Source: Paracoccus onubensis
GTDB lineage: Bacteria; Pseudomonadota; Alphaproteobacteria; Rhodobacterales; Rhodobacteraceae
Direction: 5' to 3'
Length of the DNA: 64,000 bases
Assembly: GCF_003591515.1 (NCBI RefSeq)
Contig: NZ_QZCG01000013.1
Coordinates: 89,538-153,537, forward strand
Shown here: positions 53,971-61,864 of the stretch, piece after piece
Numbering within the stretch: the stretch's first letter is position 1
Layout of the letters: each line of letters begins with the position of its first letter
Notes under the pieces: generated by a model
The model's input: the letters and a program-made list of their open reading frames with translations, nothing else
What the model was told of the DNA's origin: nothing
Database searches by the model: none
Made by a program: the position numbers and the translations under genes

Positions 53971-54984
53971 TCAAGCCAGTCCCGCCGCGCGGAAATCGGC
54001 CATCACGTCGCGCTCGGGCCTGGGTCCGACATGGCCGATCACTTCGGCCGCAGCGATGCAGCCCATACGTCCCGCGACTTCAAGCGAGGCGCCCGTGGCC
54101 AACCCATAGATCAGGCCGGCGGCAAACTGGTCGCCCGCGCCGGTCGCATCAACCGGGACCACCTTCTGCACCGGCGCGATGGCACGCTGACCGTCACGAA
54201 TAAGAATCGCATCCTCGCCCGAGCGTGTGCAGATCACCGTACCGCAATCGGCAACGGCTTGTTTCAACGCGGTCTCGAGATCTTCGGTCTGGTAAAGCGA
54301 CGTCCATTCCTGGGCATTCCCGATCACGTAATCCATCGGACCGGCCACCAGCCGCCTGAAATCCTCGCGATGCCGGTCCACGCAGAACGGATCCGACAGG
54401 GCGATCCCGGCGCGCCCGCCAGCTTCGTGACAGCATTTCGCGGCTTTCAGAAACGCCTCTTTTCCCTTGGGCTTGTCGAACAGGTAGCCTTCCAGAAACA
54501 GCCAGCCCGCGCCATCGAACACTTCGGGTGCAACATGCTCTGGCCCCAATTCTGTCGAAATACCCAGATAGGTATTCATCGACCGCTCACCGTCCGGGGT
54601 GACAAGGATGATGCTGCGCGATGTGGGCAGCACATCCCCTGGAACCGGAGGATTGACAAAGCGAGTCCCCGCCTCTTCGGTCTTGCCGGCATAGATACGG
54701 CCCAGCGTGTCATCCGCAACCCGTCCGATAAAGGCGGTGCGCAGTCTGAATGCGCCGATCCCGGCCAGAGTATTGGCCACCGATCCCCCCGGCACCAGCC
54801 GCGCAGCATCCCGCCCCGGCCCGTGATCATCGGCCTGCGCGGCCATCAGGAACTCGGACCGCTCGCGCTCGATCAGTTGCATGATGCCCTTCTGCACGCC
54901 CAAATCCTGCAGCCGGGCATCGCTGGTGGGAGAGATCACATCCATCACCGCATTTCCGATGCCGATCACATAGGGGGTTGTCAT
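53971..54984 (-). CDS. PfkB-family carbohydrate/nucleoside kinase (adenosine kinase-like)
   Basis: Kinase of 337 residues with the ribokinase fold. Substrate-side motifs are GIGNAVMDVISP at the N-terminus and GGSVANTLAGIGAF; the ATP/anion-hole signature DATGAGDQFAAGLIYGLA contains the catalytic Asp. The length and LGAF/GRVADDTLGRIY pattern resemble bacterial adenosine kinases and sugar kinases of this order. The substrate, adenosine or a sugar, is not determined. Its start overlaps the nth stop by 4 nt, so it is the second gene of that unit. Confidence 0.87.
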   Translation of the reverse strand: MTTPYVIGIGNAVMDVISPTSDARLQDLGVQKGIMQLIERERSEFLMAAQADDHGPGRDAARLVPGGSVANTLAGIGAFRLRTAFIGRVADDTLGRIYAGKTEEAGTRFVNPPVPGDVLPTSRSIILVTPDGERSMNTYLGISTELGPEHVAPEVFDGAGWLFLEGYLFDKPKGKEAFLKAAKCCHEAGGRAGIALSDPFCVDRHREDFRRLVAGPMDYVIGNAQEWTSLYQTEDLETALKQAVADCGTVICTRSGEDAILIRDGQRAIAPVQKVVPVDATGAGDQFAAGLIYGLATGASLEVAGRMGCIAAAEVIGHVGPRPERDVMADFRAAGLA

Positions 54985-55643
54985 ATCGTCTTCTCCTCAT
55001 AGGGGCACAGGTCGGCGATGATACAGACCGCGCAGCGCGGGCGGCGGGCCTGGCAGATATAACGGCCATGCAGGATCAGCCAGTGATGGGCATGCTGCTG
55101 GAATCTTACCGGTACATTATCCTCGATCGCGCGCTCGACCTCGTTCACGTCGCGACCCGGAGCAAGACGAGTTCGGTTCCCAACCCGGAAGATATGCGTG
55201 TCCACGGCCTGCGATGGATGGCCAAAGGCGCAATTCAGAACGACATTCGCAGTCTTGCGTCCGACACCGGGCAAAGCGGTCAATGCGGCCCGGCTGTCCG
55301 GCACTTCACCACCGTACTCATCCACGAGGATCCGCGACAAGGCGATGACATTCTTCGCCTTTTGCCGGAAAAGCCCGATGGTTTTGATATACGCGGTCAC
55401 GCCCTCAAGTCCCAGTTCAAGCATCTTTTCGGGCGTATCCGCCACGGCGAACAGACCCTTCGTCGCCTTGTTCACCCCCACATCGGTCGCCTGTGCCGAC
55501 AATGCGACGGCCACGACCAGCGTATAGGGATTGGTGAATTCAAGCTCGGTTTCGGGATGTGGATTCGCCTTTTCGAGCCGCGAGAATATCGCGACCTGAT
55601 TGGCAAAGGGCAGTGCAGAGGGCAAGCGTCGTGACTGAACCAT
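54981..55643 (-). CDS. nth: Endonuclease III (DNA glycosylase/AP lyase)
   Basis: Base-excision repair enzyme of 220 residues that removes oxidised pyrimidines. The helix-hairpin-helix motif is LPGVGRKTANVVLN, the catalytic Lys lies in it (GRKTA) and Asp follows in QAVDTHIFRV. The C-terminal 4Fe-4S cluster shows CQARRPRCAVCIIADLC (C-x6-C-x2-C-x5-C). I take the ATG at 55643, typical of the family; the frame continues 18 codons upstream. It is coupled to the PfkB kinase gene by a 4-nt overlap. Confidence 0.94.
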   Translation of the reverse strand: MVQSRRLPSALPFANQVAIFSRLEKANPHPETELEFTNPYTLVVAVALSAQATDVGVNKATKGLFAVADTPEKMLELGLEGVTAYIKTIGLFRQKAKNVIALSRILVDEYGGEVPDSRAALTALPGVGRKTANVVLNCAFGHPSQAVDTHIFRVGNRTRLAPGRDVNEVERAIEDNVPVRFQQHAHHWLILHGRYICQARRPRCAVCIIADLCPYEEKTI

Positions 55644-55771
55644 GGCATCGCGGTTTTGACCCTGCCCGCGCCGTAATGCAAGCTGCTGATGCATCAAATG
55701 CGGGATGAATTTGCCCTTTTCTTCTTTGGGGCAGCCTCGCTATTCCGGATCCGGGCGAAGCTTCGGCATGA

Positions 55772-55803
55772 TCCGGCAATGCCGGAAAACCTGCAGCTGC
55801 AGG
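55772..55803. other. Tandem palindromes upstream of nth
   Basis: Within 32 nt lie TCCGGC-AAT-GCCGGA (55772-55786) and the 14-bp perfect palindrome CCTGCAGCTGCAGG (55790-55803). They lie between the end of the GNAT gene and nth, on whose strand the first would be a transcript-end hairpin or operator. Confidence 0.4.
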
Positions 55804-55810
55804 AAGTTTC

Positions 55811-56317
55811 TCACAGACGATCGTCTGGAACGCCGAATGGCAGGATCATCTCGATCTCCGGTGCGCCGCGGGCATTGACAAGGCCCTCTCTCCCGGTTTC
55901 CACAAACCCCAAGCGACGATAAAGCGATATCGCATGGCTGTTCTCAGCAAGAACATGCAGCCCGGCCGAAGTCATGCCTGCGGAAACTGAGTCGTTCAGC
56001 ACTGCACGGATCGCTGCTTCGGCAAAACCGCGTCCTCGCGCTTTTGGGCGGGCATAAACCGATAACAGCCAGCCACGCTGGAGATCTCGTGCATCCAGTT
56101 GTGCCTGCCACGATGCGACGGCCAAAGGCGATCCGATCTCGGCCCCCGCCGCGAAAGTTGGAACCTTATCCAGCCTTGCCGCGAAATCCGCAAGAGGACG
56201 GTCCTGCCAGTCGGTCAAGACCGTGTCGAATGATTCTGCCGCAACTCTCAGGCTTTCGAGGCGGATTTCACGCCATTCCCCGGCGCGACCGGAAGAAAGC
56301 CGCCAGTGTCTGATCAC
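55811..56317 (-). CDS. GNAT-family N-acetyltransferase
   Basis: Acetyltransferase-like protein of 168 residues. The acetyl-CoA motif A is LLSVYARPKARGRGFAEAAI (R-G-x-G variant RGRGFA), motif B is ENSHAISLYRRLGF, with LGFVETGREG at the end. The N-terminal half is an unassigned helical/beta region (RLESLRVAAESFDTVLTDW). The start is uncertain: the GTG at 56317 or the TTG at 56332, both in a gene that follows the DUF2948 stop closely; a longer frame overlapping DUF2948 is unlikely. Substrate unknown. Confidence 0.8.
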   Translation of the reverse strand: MIRHWRLSSGRAGEWREIRLESLRVAAESFDTVLTDWQDRPLADFAARLDKVPTFAAGAEIGSPLAVASWQAQLDARDLQRGWLLSVYARPKARGRGFAEAAIRAVLNDSVSAGMTSAGLHVLAENSHAISLYRRLGFVETGREGLVNARGAPEIEMILPFGVPDDRL

Positions 56318-56340
56318 CTCTTCTTTGCTCAAATATCCGC

Positions 56341-56817
56341 TCAGTCCGGATGCTCCGGCGCCTTGCCTGACGGAGCAAGATATGGCTGCGTCACATCCCG
56401 CAGGTCCAGATTGATGCATTCGACATCGGCAAGCAGAGTCCCGTCACCGGCAAATTGCAGTGACAGCCGTCCGGTACCATCCTCCCCCGGCTCCCATGTC
56501 AGTGCCAGCAGCTCCAGCACCGTCCCGTCGCTGCGGTCGATGCCGTCGCTTTTCAGCGACATCACATCCCCGATGACCAGAACCGACCGGACCCGTTCGT
56601 ATCCCCTTCCCTCTGCGCGTGCCTGATCGGCATCCTCCCAGCGGAACCGGTTCAGCAACAGGGCCAGCCGCCGCGCCTGCGGGTCATGGCTGATTTCCGA
56701 ACCCGGCAGGATCGCGTCCTGAACAAGCGCCGAGATGATCCGCAGATCGGTCTCATCCTCGGCTTTCAGCGCCATCGGACGCGGATCAGCATCAGCGAAA
56801 CGGGCATCTTCCACCAT
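56341..56817 (-). CDS. DUF2948 family protein
   Basis: Protein of 158 residues with the DUF2948 pattern: LKAEDETDLRIISALVQDAI, then ALLLNRFRWEDADQARAEG, and the C-terminal DVECINLDLRDVTQPY. This is a Rhodobacteraceae-type family of unknown function that recurs next to murA, as here (3 nt from the murA stop). The conserved linkage suggests a role near peptidoglycan synthesis or its control, but this is inference from context only. Confidence 0.85.
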   Translation of the reverse strand: MVEDARFADADPRPMALKAEDETDLRIISALVQDAILPGSEISHDPQARRLALLLNRFRWEDADQARAEGRGYERVRSVLVIGDVMSLKSDGIDRSDGTVLELLALTWEPGEDGTGRLSLQFAGDGTLLADVECINLDLRDVTQPYLAPSGKAPEHPD

Positions 56818-56820
56818 GGT

Positions 56821-58092
56821 CTATTCCTCCTTTACGCGCTCGATAAGAGCCCCAACCCCACGCAGCTTCCGCACGACATGTTCATAGCCCCGGTCAAGAT
56901 GATAAACGCGGCTTACCGTGGTTTGCCCCTCGGCAGCCATCCCGGCAAGGATCAGGCTGACCGAGGCGCGCAAATCCGTCGCCATGACCGGAGCACCGCG
57001 AAGCTGCCGGACGCCGGTGACCTTGGCCTGACCGCCATGAACCTCGATCTGCGCCCCCATGCGGGTCAGTTCAGGAGCATGCATGAAGCGGTTCTCGAAG
57101 ATCGTTTCTTCCAGCACGCTGCTTCCCTCGGCCAGGCACATCAGCGCCATGAACTGCGCCTGCAAATCCGTGGGGAATCCCGGATAGGGCGCGGTTGCCA
57201 CATCGACCGCGCGCACGCGGCCATTCTTGCGGGCGACCTTCAGGCCGCGCGGCGTCTCATTGATGCTGATCCCCGCCTCATCCAGCTTTTCACAGAAAGC
57301 CGCCAGCAGATCGATCCGCCCACCCAGAAGCTCGATTTCACCGCCGCACATGGCCGGGGCCAGCATATAGGTTCCCAGTTCGATCCTGTCGGTCACCACG
57401 GGATGCGTCGCTCCATGCAGGCTGTCGACGCCCTGAATGGTGATGGTACCCGTGCCCTCACCCTCGATCTGCGCCCCCATCCTCCGGAGACATTGGACCA
57501 GATCGACGATCTCGGGCTCTCGAGCGGCATTCTTCAGGACCGTGGTACCGCGTGCCAATGTGGCCGCCATCAGCGCATTCTCGGTCGCGCCCACGGAAAC
57601 CAGCGGAAATTCGAATTCGGCCCCTTTCAGCCCCGCGGAAGGCGCCTTGGCATAGACATAACCGTCACGCAGATCCAACTCGGCGCCCATCGCCTGGAGC
57701 GCGGACAGATGCAGATCCACCGGCCTCGCGCCGATTGCGCAGCCGCCGGGAAGCGAGACCTCGGCCCGACCCTCCCGCGCCAGCATCGGCCCCAGAACAA
57801 GGATCGAGGCCCGCATCTTGCGGACGATGTCATATTCGGCCCGGTGGCTGGTCAGCGCATGGCTGGACATGGCCAGAACCTGCCCGTCCTGCAAGCTGGT
57901 CACCTCGACCCCCATGCTTTGCAACAGCGCCGTCATGGTGCGGATATCCGACAATCGCGGCGCATTGGTCAGCGTCAGCGGCTGATCCGTCAGAAGCGTC
58001 GCGGGCATCAGGGTAAGGCAGGCATTCTTCGCCCCGGCGATCGGGATTTCGCCCTGCAGGGGGCCGTTTCCCCGAACGATAATCTGGTCCAT
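56821..58092 (-). CDS. murA: UDP-N-acetylglucosamine 1-carboxyvinyltransferase
   Basis: Transfers enolpyruvate from PEP to UDP-GlcNAc, the first committed step of peptidoglycan synthesis. The protein has 423 residues. Cys118 in LPGGCAIGARPVDLH is the catalytic loop residue that fosfomycin alkylates, so sensitivity is expected. The N-terminal PLQGEIPIAGAKNA, with the conserved Lys-Asn, binds UDP-GlcNAc. It is preceded directly (0 nt) by the small basic ORF and followed by DUF2948 and the GNAT gene on the same strand. Confidence 0.97.
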   Translation of the reverse strand: MDQIIVRGNGPLQGEIPIAGAKNACLTLMPATLLTDQPLTLTNAPRLSDIRTMTALLQSMGVEVTSLQDGQVLAMSSHALTSHRAEYDIVRKMRASILVLGPMLAREGRAEVSLPGGCAIGARPVDLHLSALQAMGAELDLRDGYVYAKAPSAGLKGAEFEFPLVSVGATENALMAATLARGTTVLKNAAREPEIVDLVQCLRRMGAQIEGEGTGTITIQGVDSLHGATHPVVTDRIELGTYMLAPAMCGGEIELLGGRIDLLAAFCEKLDEAGISINETPRGLKVARKNGRVRAVDVATAPYPGFPTDLQAQFMALMCLAEGSSVLEETIFENRFMHAPELTRMGAQIEVHGGQAKVTGVRQLRGAPVMATDLRASVSLILAGMAAEGQTTVSRVYHLDRGYEHVVRKLRGVGALIERVKEE

Positions 58093-58281
58093 CTAGCTTT
58101 CGTCTCCGCCTGTATCGTTACTGCCGCCGGTCTCTTGCGCGCCTTTCCCGGAACGGGCCCGCGCCTGCGCCTTGCGCCGCGCCAGATTGGCGCGCAGGGC
58201 CGCCCGCAGCCTGCCCTCGCGGGTGTCTTCCGCGTTTTTTCCCCTTCCGGGTCGGCGTCTTTCCTTTGACCGGTCTTCCAT
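58093..58281 (-). CDS. Small basic protein upstream of murA
   Basis: Protein of 62 residues, strongly basic: RRRPGRGKNAED, then a helix-prone RLRAALRANLARRKAQARARS and a Gly/Asp-rich tail. The RANLARRKAQARAR pattern recurs in short proteins before murA in Rhodobacteraceae, so it is probably a real gene despite its size; the stop codon abuts the murA ATG. Overlapping longer frames in other phases look like shadows. Function unknown; nucleic-acid binding is conceivable. Confidence 0.65.
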   Translation of the reverse strand: MEDRSKERRRPGRGKNAEDTREGRLRAALRANLARRKAQARARSGKGAQETGGSNDTGGDES

Positions 58282-58361
58282 CTGTTCCTGTTACCGCCCT
58301 CATGCGTCACAGTCCAGCGATGCCGTCAATGCATTCGCCCGGTTTTTCCCGCATTGCCCCC

Positions 58362-58390
58362 TTGCGTGCCGCCTGGACATTGTCTAAACG
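58362..58390 (+). promoter_or_regulatory. Possible tRNA-Thr promoter
   Basis: TTGCGT and TAAACG with 17 nt between, ending 11 nt before the tRNA 5' end. Distances fit a tRNA promoter; hexamer matches are partial. Confidence 0.3.
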
Positions 58391-58401
58391 CCCTGCACGG
58401 C

Positions 58402-58476
<75 letters not shown>

Positions 58477-58521
58477 TATTTTTCAATAGCATAGCGGTCA
58501 TTTTAGGGATTGCTTTCTGGT

Positions 58522-59526
58522 TCATTGAACCGTTCGAGGTTTCAGAAATTCCAGGGCGTCAGATGCTTTGCGCAGGTATTCCGGCGAGAATCGGGCGTAA
58601 GTTGAACGGGTTACGTTTGGATTCGTATGCCCTAAATACTGCGCGACTTCCTCAATATCGACGCCAGCTTCAACCATGAAGCGCCCAGCAGTTCGGCGCA
58701 GATCATGCGGGGTGCAATGCGCGATGCCAGCACGTTTCACGGCAGCATTGAAACCGGTCTTTATCGACTTCACCTGTCCCCCACCCCATTCGATCACATA
58801 GCGTGACAGCGCGGTTTCCTGCGCAGATTTAAGGGCGGCCATGAGCGTATCGTTCATTGGTACCGTTGCGCGGCCTTTCTTCGGGCCAATGTCGTTCGTC
58901 GCCAGCTTTATCAGGCGCCGGTCGAAATCTACCCGATCCCATGTCAGTTCGAGAAGCGCGCCGATCCGACCGGCAGTGGTCAGCATCAGGAGCATGGCCA
59001 ACTTGATGTGAGGTTCGGCGGCGGCTTCGAGCAGCGTCGTCACTTCGGTGTGTGACAGATACCTTTCCCGCGGCGGCGGTGTCTGTGGCAGTTCAATGCG
59101 CGGGACAATAGAAATCGTACGGTTCATGGAGGCCCATTTCAGCGCAGTGCGCAGGCAACCCAATTCGCTCCTGATTGTGGCGTCCTTCCGGCCGGCGGCA
59201 CGGCGATCCGCGATATATTTCCGGCTATCCTCGATAGATAGATGATCCGGGGACAAATGGCCTAGGGCAGGAAGGAGGCTGCGGCCAGCATATTCCATCT
59301 TGGATTCTTGCCGCCTGCCCTTCATTTCCGACTTATATGCGTCCCAGATCTGCGCCACGGTTATGCCCTGCCTTGGGGCAGTGTGCTTGATGATGGCGTC
59401 TCGGGCTTCTCGCTCGGCCTCTTTTGCCGTGTGTGCCGCAAGGCGATAACGTCGCCGGGTTCCGTCGTCGTCATTCCACATGACGACAAAGCGCCCCTTG
59501 AGTCGCCCGATTCGATAGTCCCGCAT
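58522..59526 (-). CDS. int: Tyrosine recombinase / phage integrase
   Basis: Site-specific recombinase of 334 residues. After an N-terminal arm-binding part (MRDYRIGRLKGRFVVMWND) and a SAM-like core-binding domain, the catalytic set is complete: Arg in TTAGRIGALLELTW, Lys in KLATNDIGPKKGRATV, His-x-x-Arg in HDLRRTAGRFM, His in YLGHTNP and the Tyr nucleophile in RSTYARFSP. It should be able to insert and excise the element at tRNA-Thr. Its 5' end overlaps the HTH gene upstream by about 165 nt in another frame. Confidence 0.95.
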   Translation of the reverse strand: MRDYRIGRLKGRFVVMWNDDDGTRRRYRLAAHTAKEAEREARDAIIKHTAPRQGITVAQIWDAYKSEMKGRRQESKMEYAGRSLLPALGHLSPDHLSIEDSRKYIADRRAAGRKDATIRSELGCLRTALKWASMNRTISIVPRIELPQTPPPRERYLSHTEVTTLLEAAAEPHIKLAMLLMLTTAGRIGALLELTWDRVDFDRRLIKLATNDIGPKKGRATVPMNDTLMAALKSAQETALSRYVIEWGGGQVKSIKTGFNAAVKRAGIAHCTPHDLRRTAGRFMVEAGVDIEEVAQYLGHTNPNVTRSTYARFSPEYLRKASDALEFLKPRTVQ

Positions 59527-59687
59527 GACTCGTATTCCTCCACTGTAGCTTGAGTGATCCTCATCATGCGTCCAACGCGGAACGCAGACAACTTTCCCGT
59601 GCGGATCAGGGAACGGACGGTTTCACCCGAGCAGCCCCAACGCTCGGCAAGCTGGTCTGGGGTATATGGGCGGGCCGGTTCTGCCAT
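59361..59687 (-). CDS. Excisionase-like helix-turn-helix protein
   Basis: Protein of 108 residues. The first 55 residues match the small winged-helix (HTH_17/excisionase) pattern: YTPDQLAERWGCSGETVRSL, then LIRTGKLSAFRVGRMMRI and a C-terminal EEYESCG. The second half has no known fold and lies in an alternative frame over the integrase 5' end, from which it may be an incidental read-on. The start at 59687 follows GAGGCAAAGC; an ATG 12 nt earlier overlaps the HNH stop. A role in directing excision is likely. Confidence 0.78.
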   Translation of the reverse strand: MAEPARPYTPDQLAERWGCSGETVRSLIRTGKLSAFRVGRMMRITQATVEEYESCGTIESGDSRGALSSCGMTTTEPGDVIALRHTRQKRPSEKPETPSSSTLPQGRA

Positions 59688-59695
59688 GCTTTGCC

Positions 59696-60055
59696 TCACT
59701 CACTGTCGCGCAGGACGGTCTGACCGTTCAGCTTGCGCTTGAATTTTGAGCCCCGGCCGCCCGGAATGACCACTCGGCGCGCGCTCTTCGCACCGAAATG
59801 CTTGGCTCTGACCCGATTCGCCTTGGCGATCTGTGCAGCGTCGGCGCCGGTTTTGGTCCGGTGGCAGGACTTGTGCGCGGGAGCAACATTAGACTCATCG
59901 TCAGCACCACCCATCGCGAGCGGAATGATATGTTCCCGCTCCCATGCTTCCCCGGCATAGATCTTCACCCCGCAAATATGACAGATTCCGCCATGGGCTT
60001 CGAATAATGCTAGGCTGCGTTTCGCTGTCCAAGTCTTACGCCGAGCCATCATCAC
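59696..60055 (-). CDS. HNH endonuclease domain protein
   Basis: Protein of 119 residues with a zinc-finger HNH fold: ICHICGVKIYAGEAWEREHI (CxxC and first His), IPLAMGGADDESNVAPAHKSCH with Asn and the second Cys/His group. The C-terminal half is basic (KANRVRAKHFGAKSARR, KFKRKLNG). Phage HNH proteins often assist DNA packaging next to the terminase; here the context is the int end of the element, so replication or DNA degradation roles are also possible. Its start overlaps the GapR-like gene stop by 4 nt. Confidence 0.85.
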   Translation of the reverse strand: MMMARRKTWTAKRSLALFEAHGGICHICGVKIYAGEAWEREHIIPLAMGGADDESNVAPAHKSCHRTKTGADAAQIAKANRVRAKHFGAKSARRVVIPGGRGSKFKRKLNGQTVLRDSE

Positions 60056-60342
60056 ATCCCCAACGCTTCGCGGTACAGGTCCAGCACGGCCTGTTCCTCG
60101 GCCAAGCTGTCCTTGTCGCGGCTGCGTTCCTTGATGATCTGGCGGAGTGCCTTTGTGTCGAAGCCACGGCTCTTGGATTCCGCGAATACTTCCTTGATCT
60201 GCAAAGCAACGTCCGCCTTCTCCTGTTCAAGCCGTTCGACGCGCTCGATGAACTGGCGCAACTCCGAGGCCGTCACCTCATAAGCTTTGCTGTTGTGGCC
60301 CTGCCAATCCGGATCGTCTTTCATCTTGGTCTTGTCGGTCAC
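60052..60342 (-). CDS. GapR/DUF2312-family DNA-binding protein
   Basis: Protein of 96 residues with the DUF2312 (UPF0335) domain from about residue 20: ELRQFIERVERLEQEKADVA and LQIKEVFAESKSRGFDTKAL, ending LYREALGM. This is the family of Caulobacter GapR, a chromatin protein that encircles overtwisted DNA ahead of replication and transcription and stimulates type II topoisomerases. A copy inside an integrative element is plausibly used for the element's own replication or transcription. It overlaps both neighbours by 4 nt. Confidence 0.85.
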   Translation of the reverse strand: MTDKTKMKDDPDWQGHNSKAYEVTASELRQFIERVERLEQEKADVALQIKEVFAESKSRGFDTKALRQIIKERSRDKDSLAEEQAVLDLYREALGM

Positions 60343-60647
60343 CTTTGTGCCTCCTGATCGGAGACGCGCCAGCGCACTGCGCTGCGGCCAGAGGCGTTGG
60401 TACCGCGCTTACCGGAATCGACCAGCTTACCGGCCTTTGCCAATTCGGAGATCCGTGGGCGGACGGTTAAAACCGATAGGTTCATGACCTTGGCGATCTC
60501 ATCCGCAGTCAGCGGGCTGCCTATCGCGATCATCAGCCTAATGATCTTGTGGCGCAGTATGTGGGTCCTGGAGGCCGCATGATCTGCTGCCGCCATGCTG
60601 CTGAGCTGGCCTTTCCAGCCGACTTCAGTATCAGTGTAGGGCATCAC
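60339..60647 (-). CDS. Winged-helix DNA-binding protein
   Basis: Protein of 102 residues with one winged-helix domain: LRHKIIRLMIAIGSPLTADE, IAKVMNLSVLTVRPRISELA and KAGKLVDSGKRG with a C-terminal strand AVRWRVSD. It resembles the domain of phage replication initiators and MarR-like regulators. Its ATG overlaps the RecT stop by 4 nt and its stop overlaps the GapR-like gene, so all three are translated together. Likely a regulator or a replication factor of the element. Confidence 0.7.
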   Translation of the reverse strand: MMPYTDTEVGWKGQLSSMAAADHAASRTHILRHKIIRLMIAIGSPLTADEIAKVMNLSVLTVRPRISELAKAGKLVDSGKRGTNASGRSAVRWRVSDQEAQR

Positions 60648-61864
60648 TCACCCCCTTCCCCATCCCGCTCCGCGACGAACGCCTTGAACTCATCGATCAT
60701 GGCTTCATATTCGTCAGGCTCGGCGTTCCGGATATCGGCCAGCTGGACCTCATACATTTCCAGCGTCTCATCGAGCGGTGCGCCGTCAGTCAGATCATTC
60801 TTGATCAGATCGGCAATCTTCTGGATCATCTCGGAAACAGAGAAGCCACCAAACATGGAGCCCTGCCCTTCATCGTCCTCCTGCGCCTTGGACTGACGGC
60901 TCGGGCGATCTTGATGCGGGGTCTTGTCGGTGTGATCCGGAGCCTTCGCAGTGCTGCGCTTGGGCTTCTCGGCCTCTTTCTTCGGCGCAGGTTCTGGCTC
61001 CTTGGCTTCAGCCTCCGGTTCGGACTGTCCCTCGTCCTCTGTCGTTTCATCCTCGATGAAGTCGCCTTCGATGGTCGGCCCGTCACTTGGGTTCTGAGCG
61101 AAGGACGAAAAATCGACATGCTGATCATCCACGGTCAGCGCATCGCCAAGCTTGCCGCCATCCAGCTCTATGCTGATCGGCAGATACTTGAATAGCGACC
61201 GGACGGCCGTCTTGGCTGCCATTTCATGCTGGTGCGCGATCCACGGGCTGTCCTTCTTGTCGTATTTGATCGCGGTCCTGTAACCCTGCGACGCATCGCG
61301 AATGGCCATGACCTCATCCCAAGGCAGGACAACAAATGCCTCGCCGTCGGTCAGCTTCGCATGGCAGTACGCATAGATCGGGTTCTCGCGCTTGCCCTTG
61401 GGCCGGTGGCGAAGATGTTGATCGGAACCATATTCGAAGCTGAACTCATCATCCGCGTAGACCACGTCGCCATGGATGTTGACGATGTGCCCGGAACGAC
61501 GGGCCAGATCGATCATGCCCTTGTAACCCAGGACAAGCTGAACCTCGGTGATCCCTTTCCGCTTGTTCTTGAACGGAATCAGATACGCATGACCCAGCGG
61601 CGTGTTCGGTTCCAAGCCGAGGCTGGCACAGGTCATCATTGAGCCAAGGAGCGACAGCGGATCACAATCGCCAAGCTGCGGAGTTGTGCGCATAGCATTC
61701 GCCATCAGCCTCATCATCCGCTCGGGCTTCATATGCGATGCTGCGACCGCGGAAAGCTGTCCTTTGGCCTGATCGTTGACCAGCAATTCGCGCACATTCG
61801 CAACCTGCCGAAGCGGTTTGGCGGCCGCGCTGTTGCGTGGCCCTGTGGTGACGGGGGCGTTCAT
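60644..61864 (-). CDS. recT: RecT-family single-strand annealing protein with long C-terminal tail
   Basis: Phage recombinase of 406 residues. The core (about 30-250) has MTCASLGLEPNTPLGHAYLI, PFKNKRKGITEVQLVLGYKG and MIDLARRSG, the RecT signatures; it anneals complementary strands after an exonuclease resects DNA. Beyond it come about 80 acidic/Pro/Lys-rich residues (EPEPAPKKEAEKPKRS), then a helical domain (SVSEMIQKIADLIKNDL) ending in DGEGGE. Typical RecT has 270-330 residues. No RecE or YqaJ exonuclease gene is in view; it may lie beyond the window edge. Confidence 0.9.
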   Translation of the reverse strand: MNAPVTTGPRNSAAAKPLRQVANVRELLVNDQAKGQLSAVAASHMKPERMMRLMANAMRTTPQLGDCDPLSLLGSMMTCASLGLEPNTPLGHAYLIPFKNKRKGITEVQLVLGYKGMIDLARRSGHIVNIHGDVVYADDEFSFEYGSDQHLRHRPKGKRENPIYAYCHAKLTDGEAFVVLPWDEVMAIRDASQGYRTAIKYDKKDSPWIAHQHEMAAKTAVRSLFKYLPISIELDGGKLGDALTVDDQHVDFSSFAQNPSDGPTIEGDFIEDETTEDEGQSEPEAEAKEPEPAPKKEAEKPKRSTAKAPDHTDKTPHQDRPSRQSKAQEDDEGQGSMFGGFSVSEMIQKIADLIKNDLTDGAPLDETLEMYEVQLADIRNAEPDEYEAMIDEFKAFVAERDGEGGE

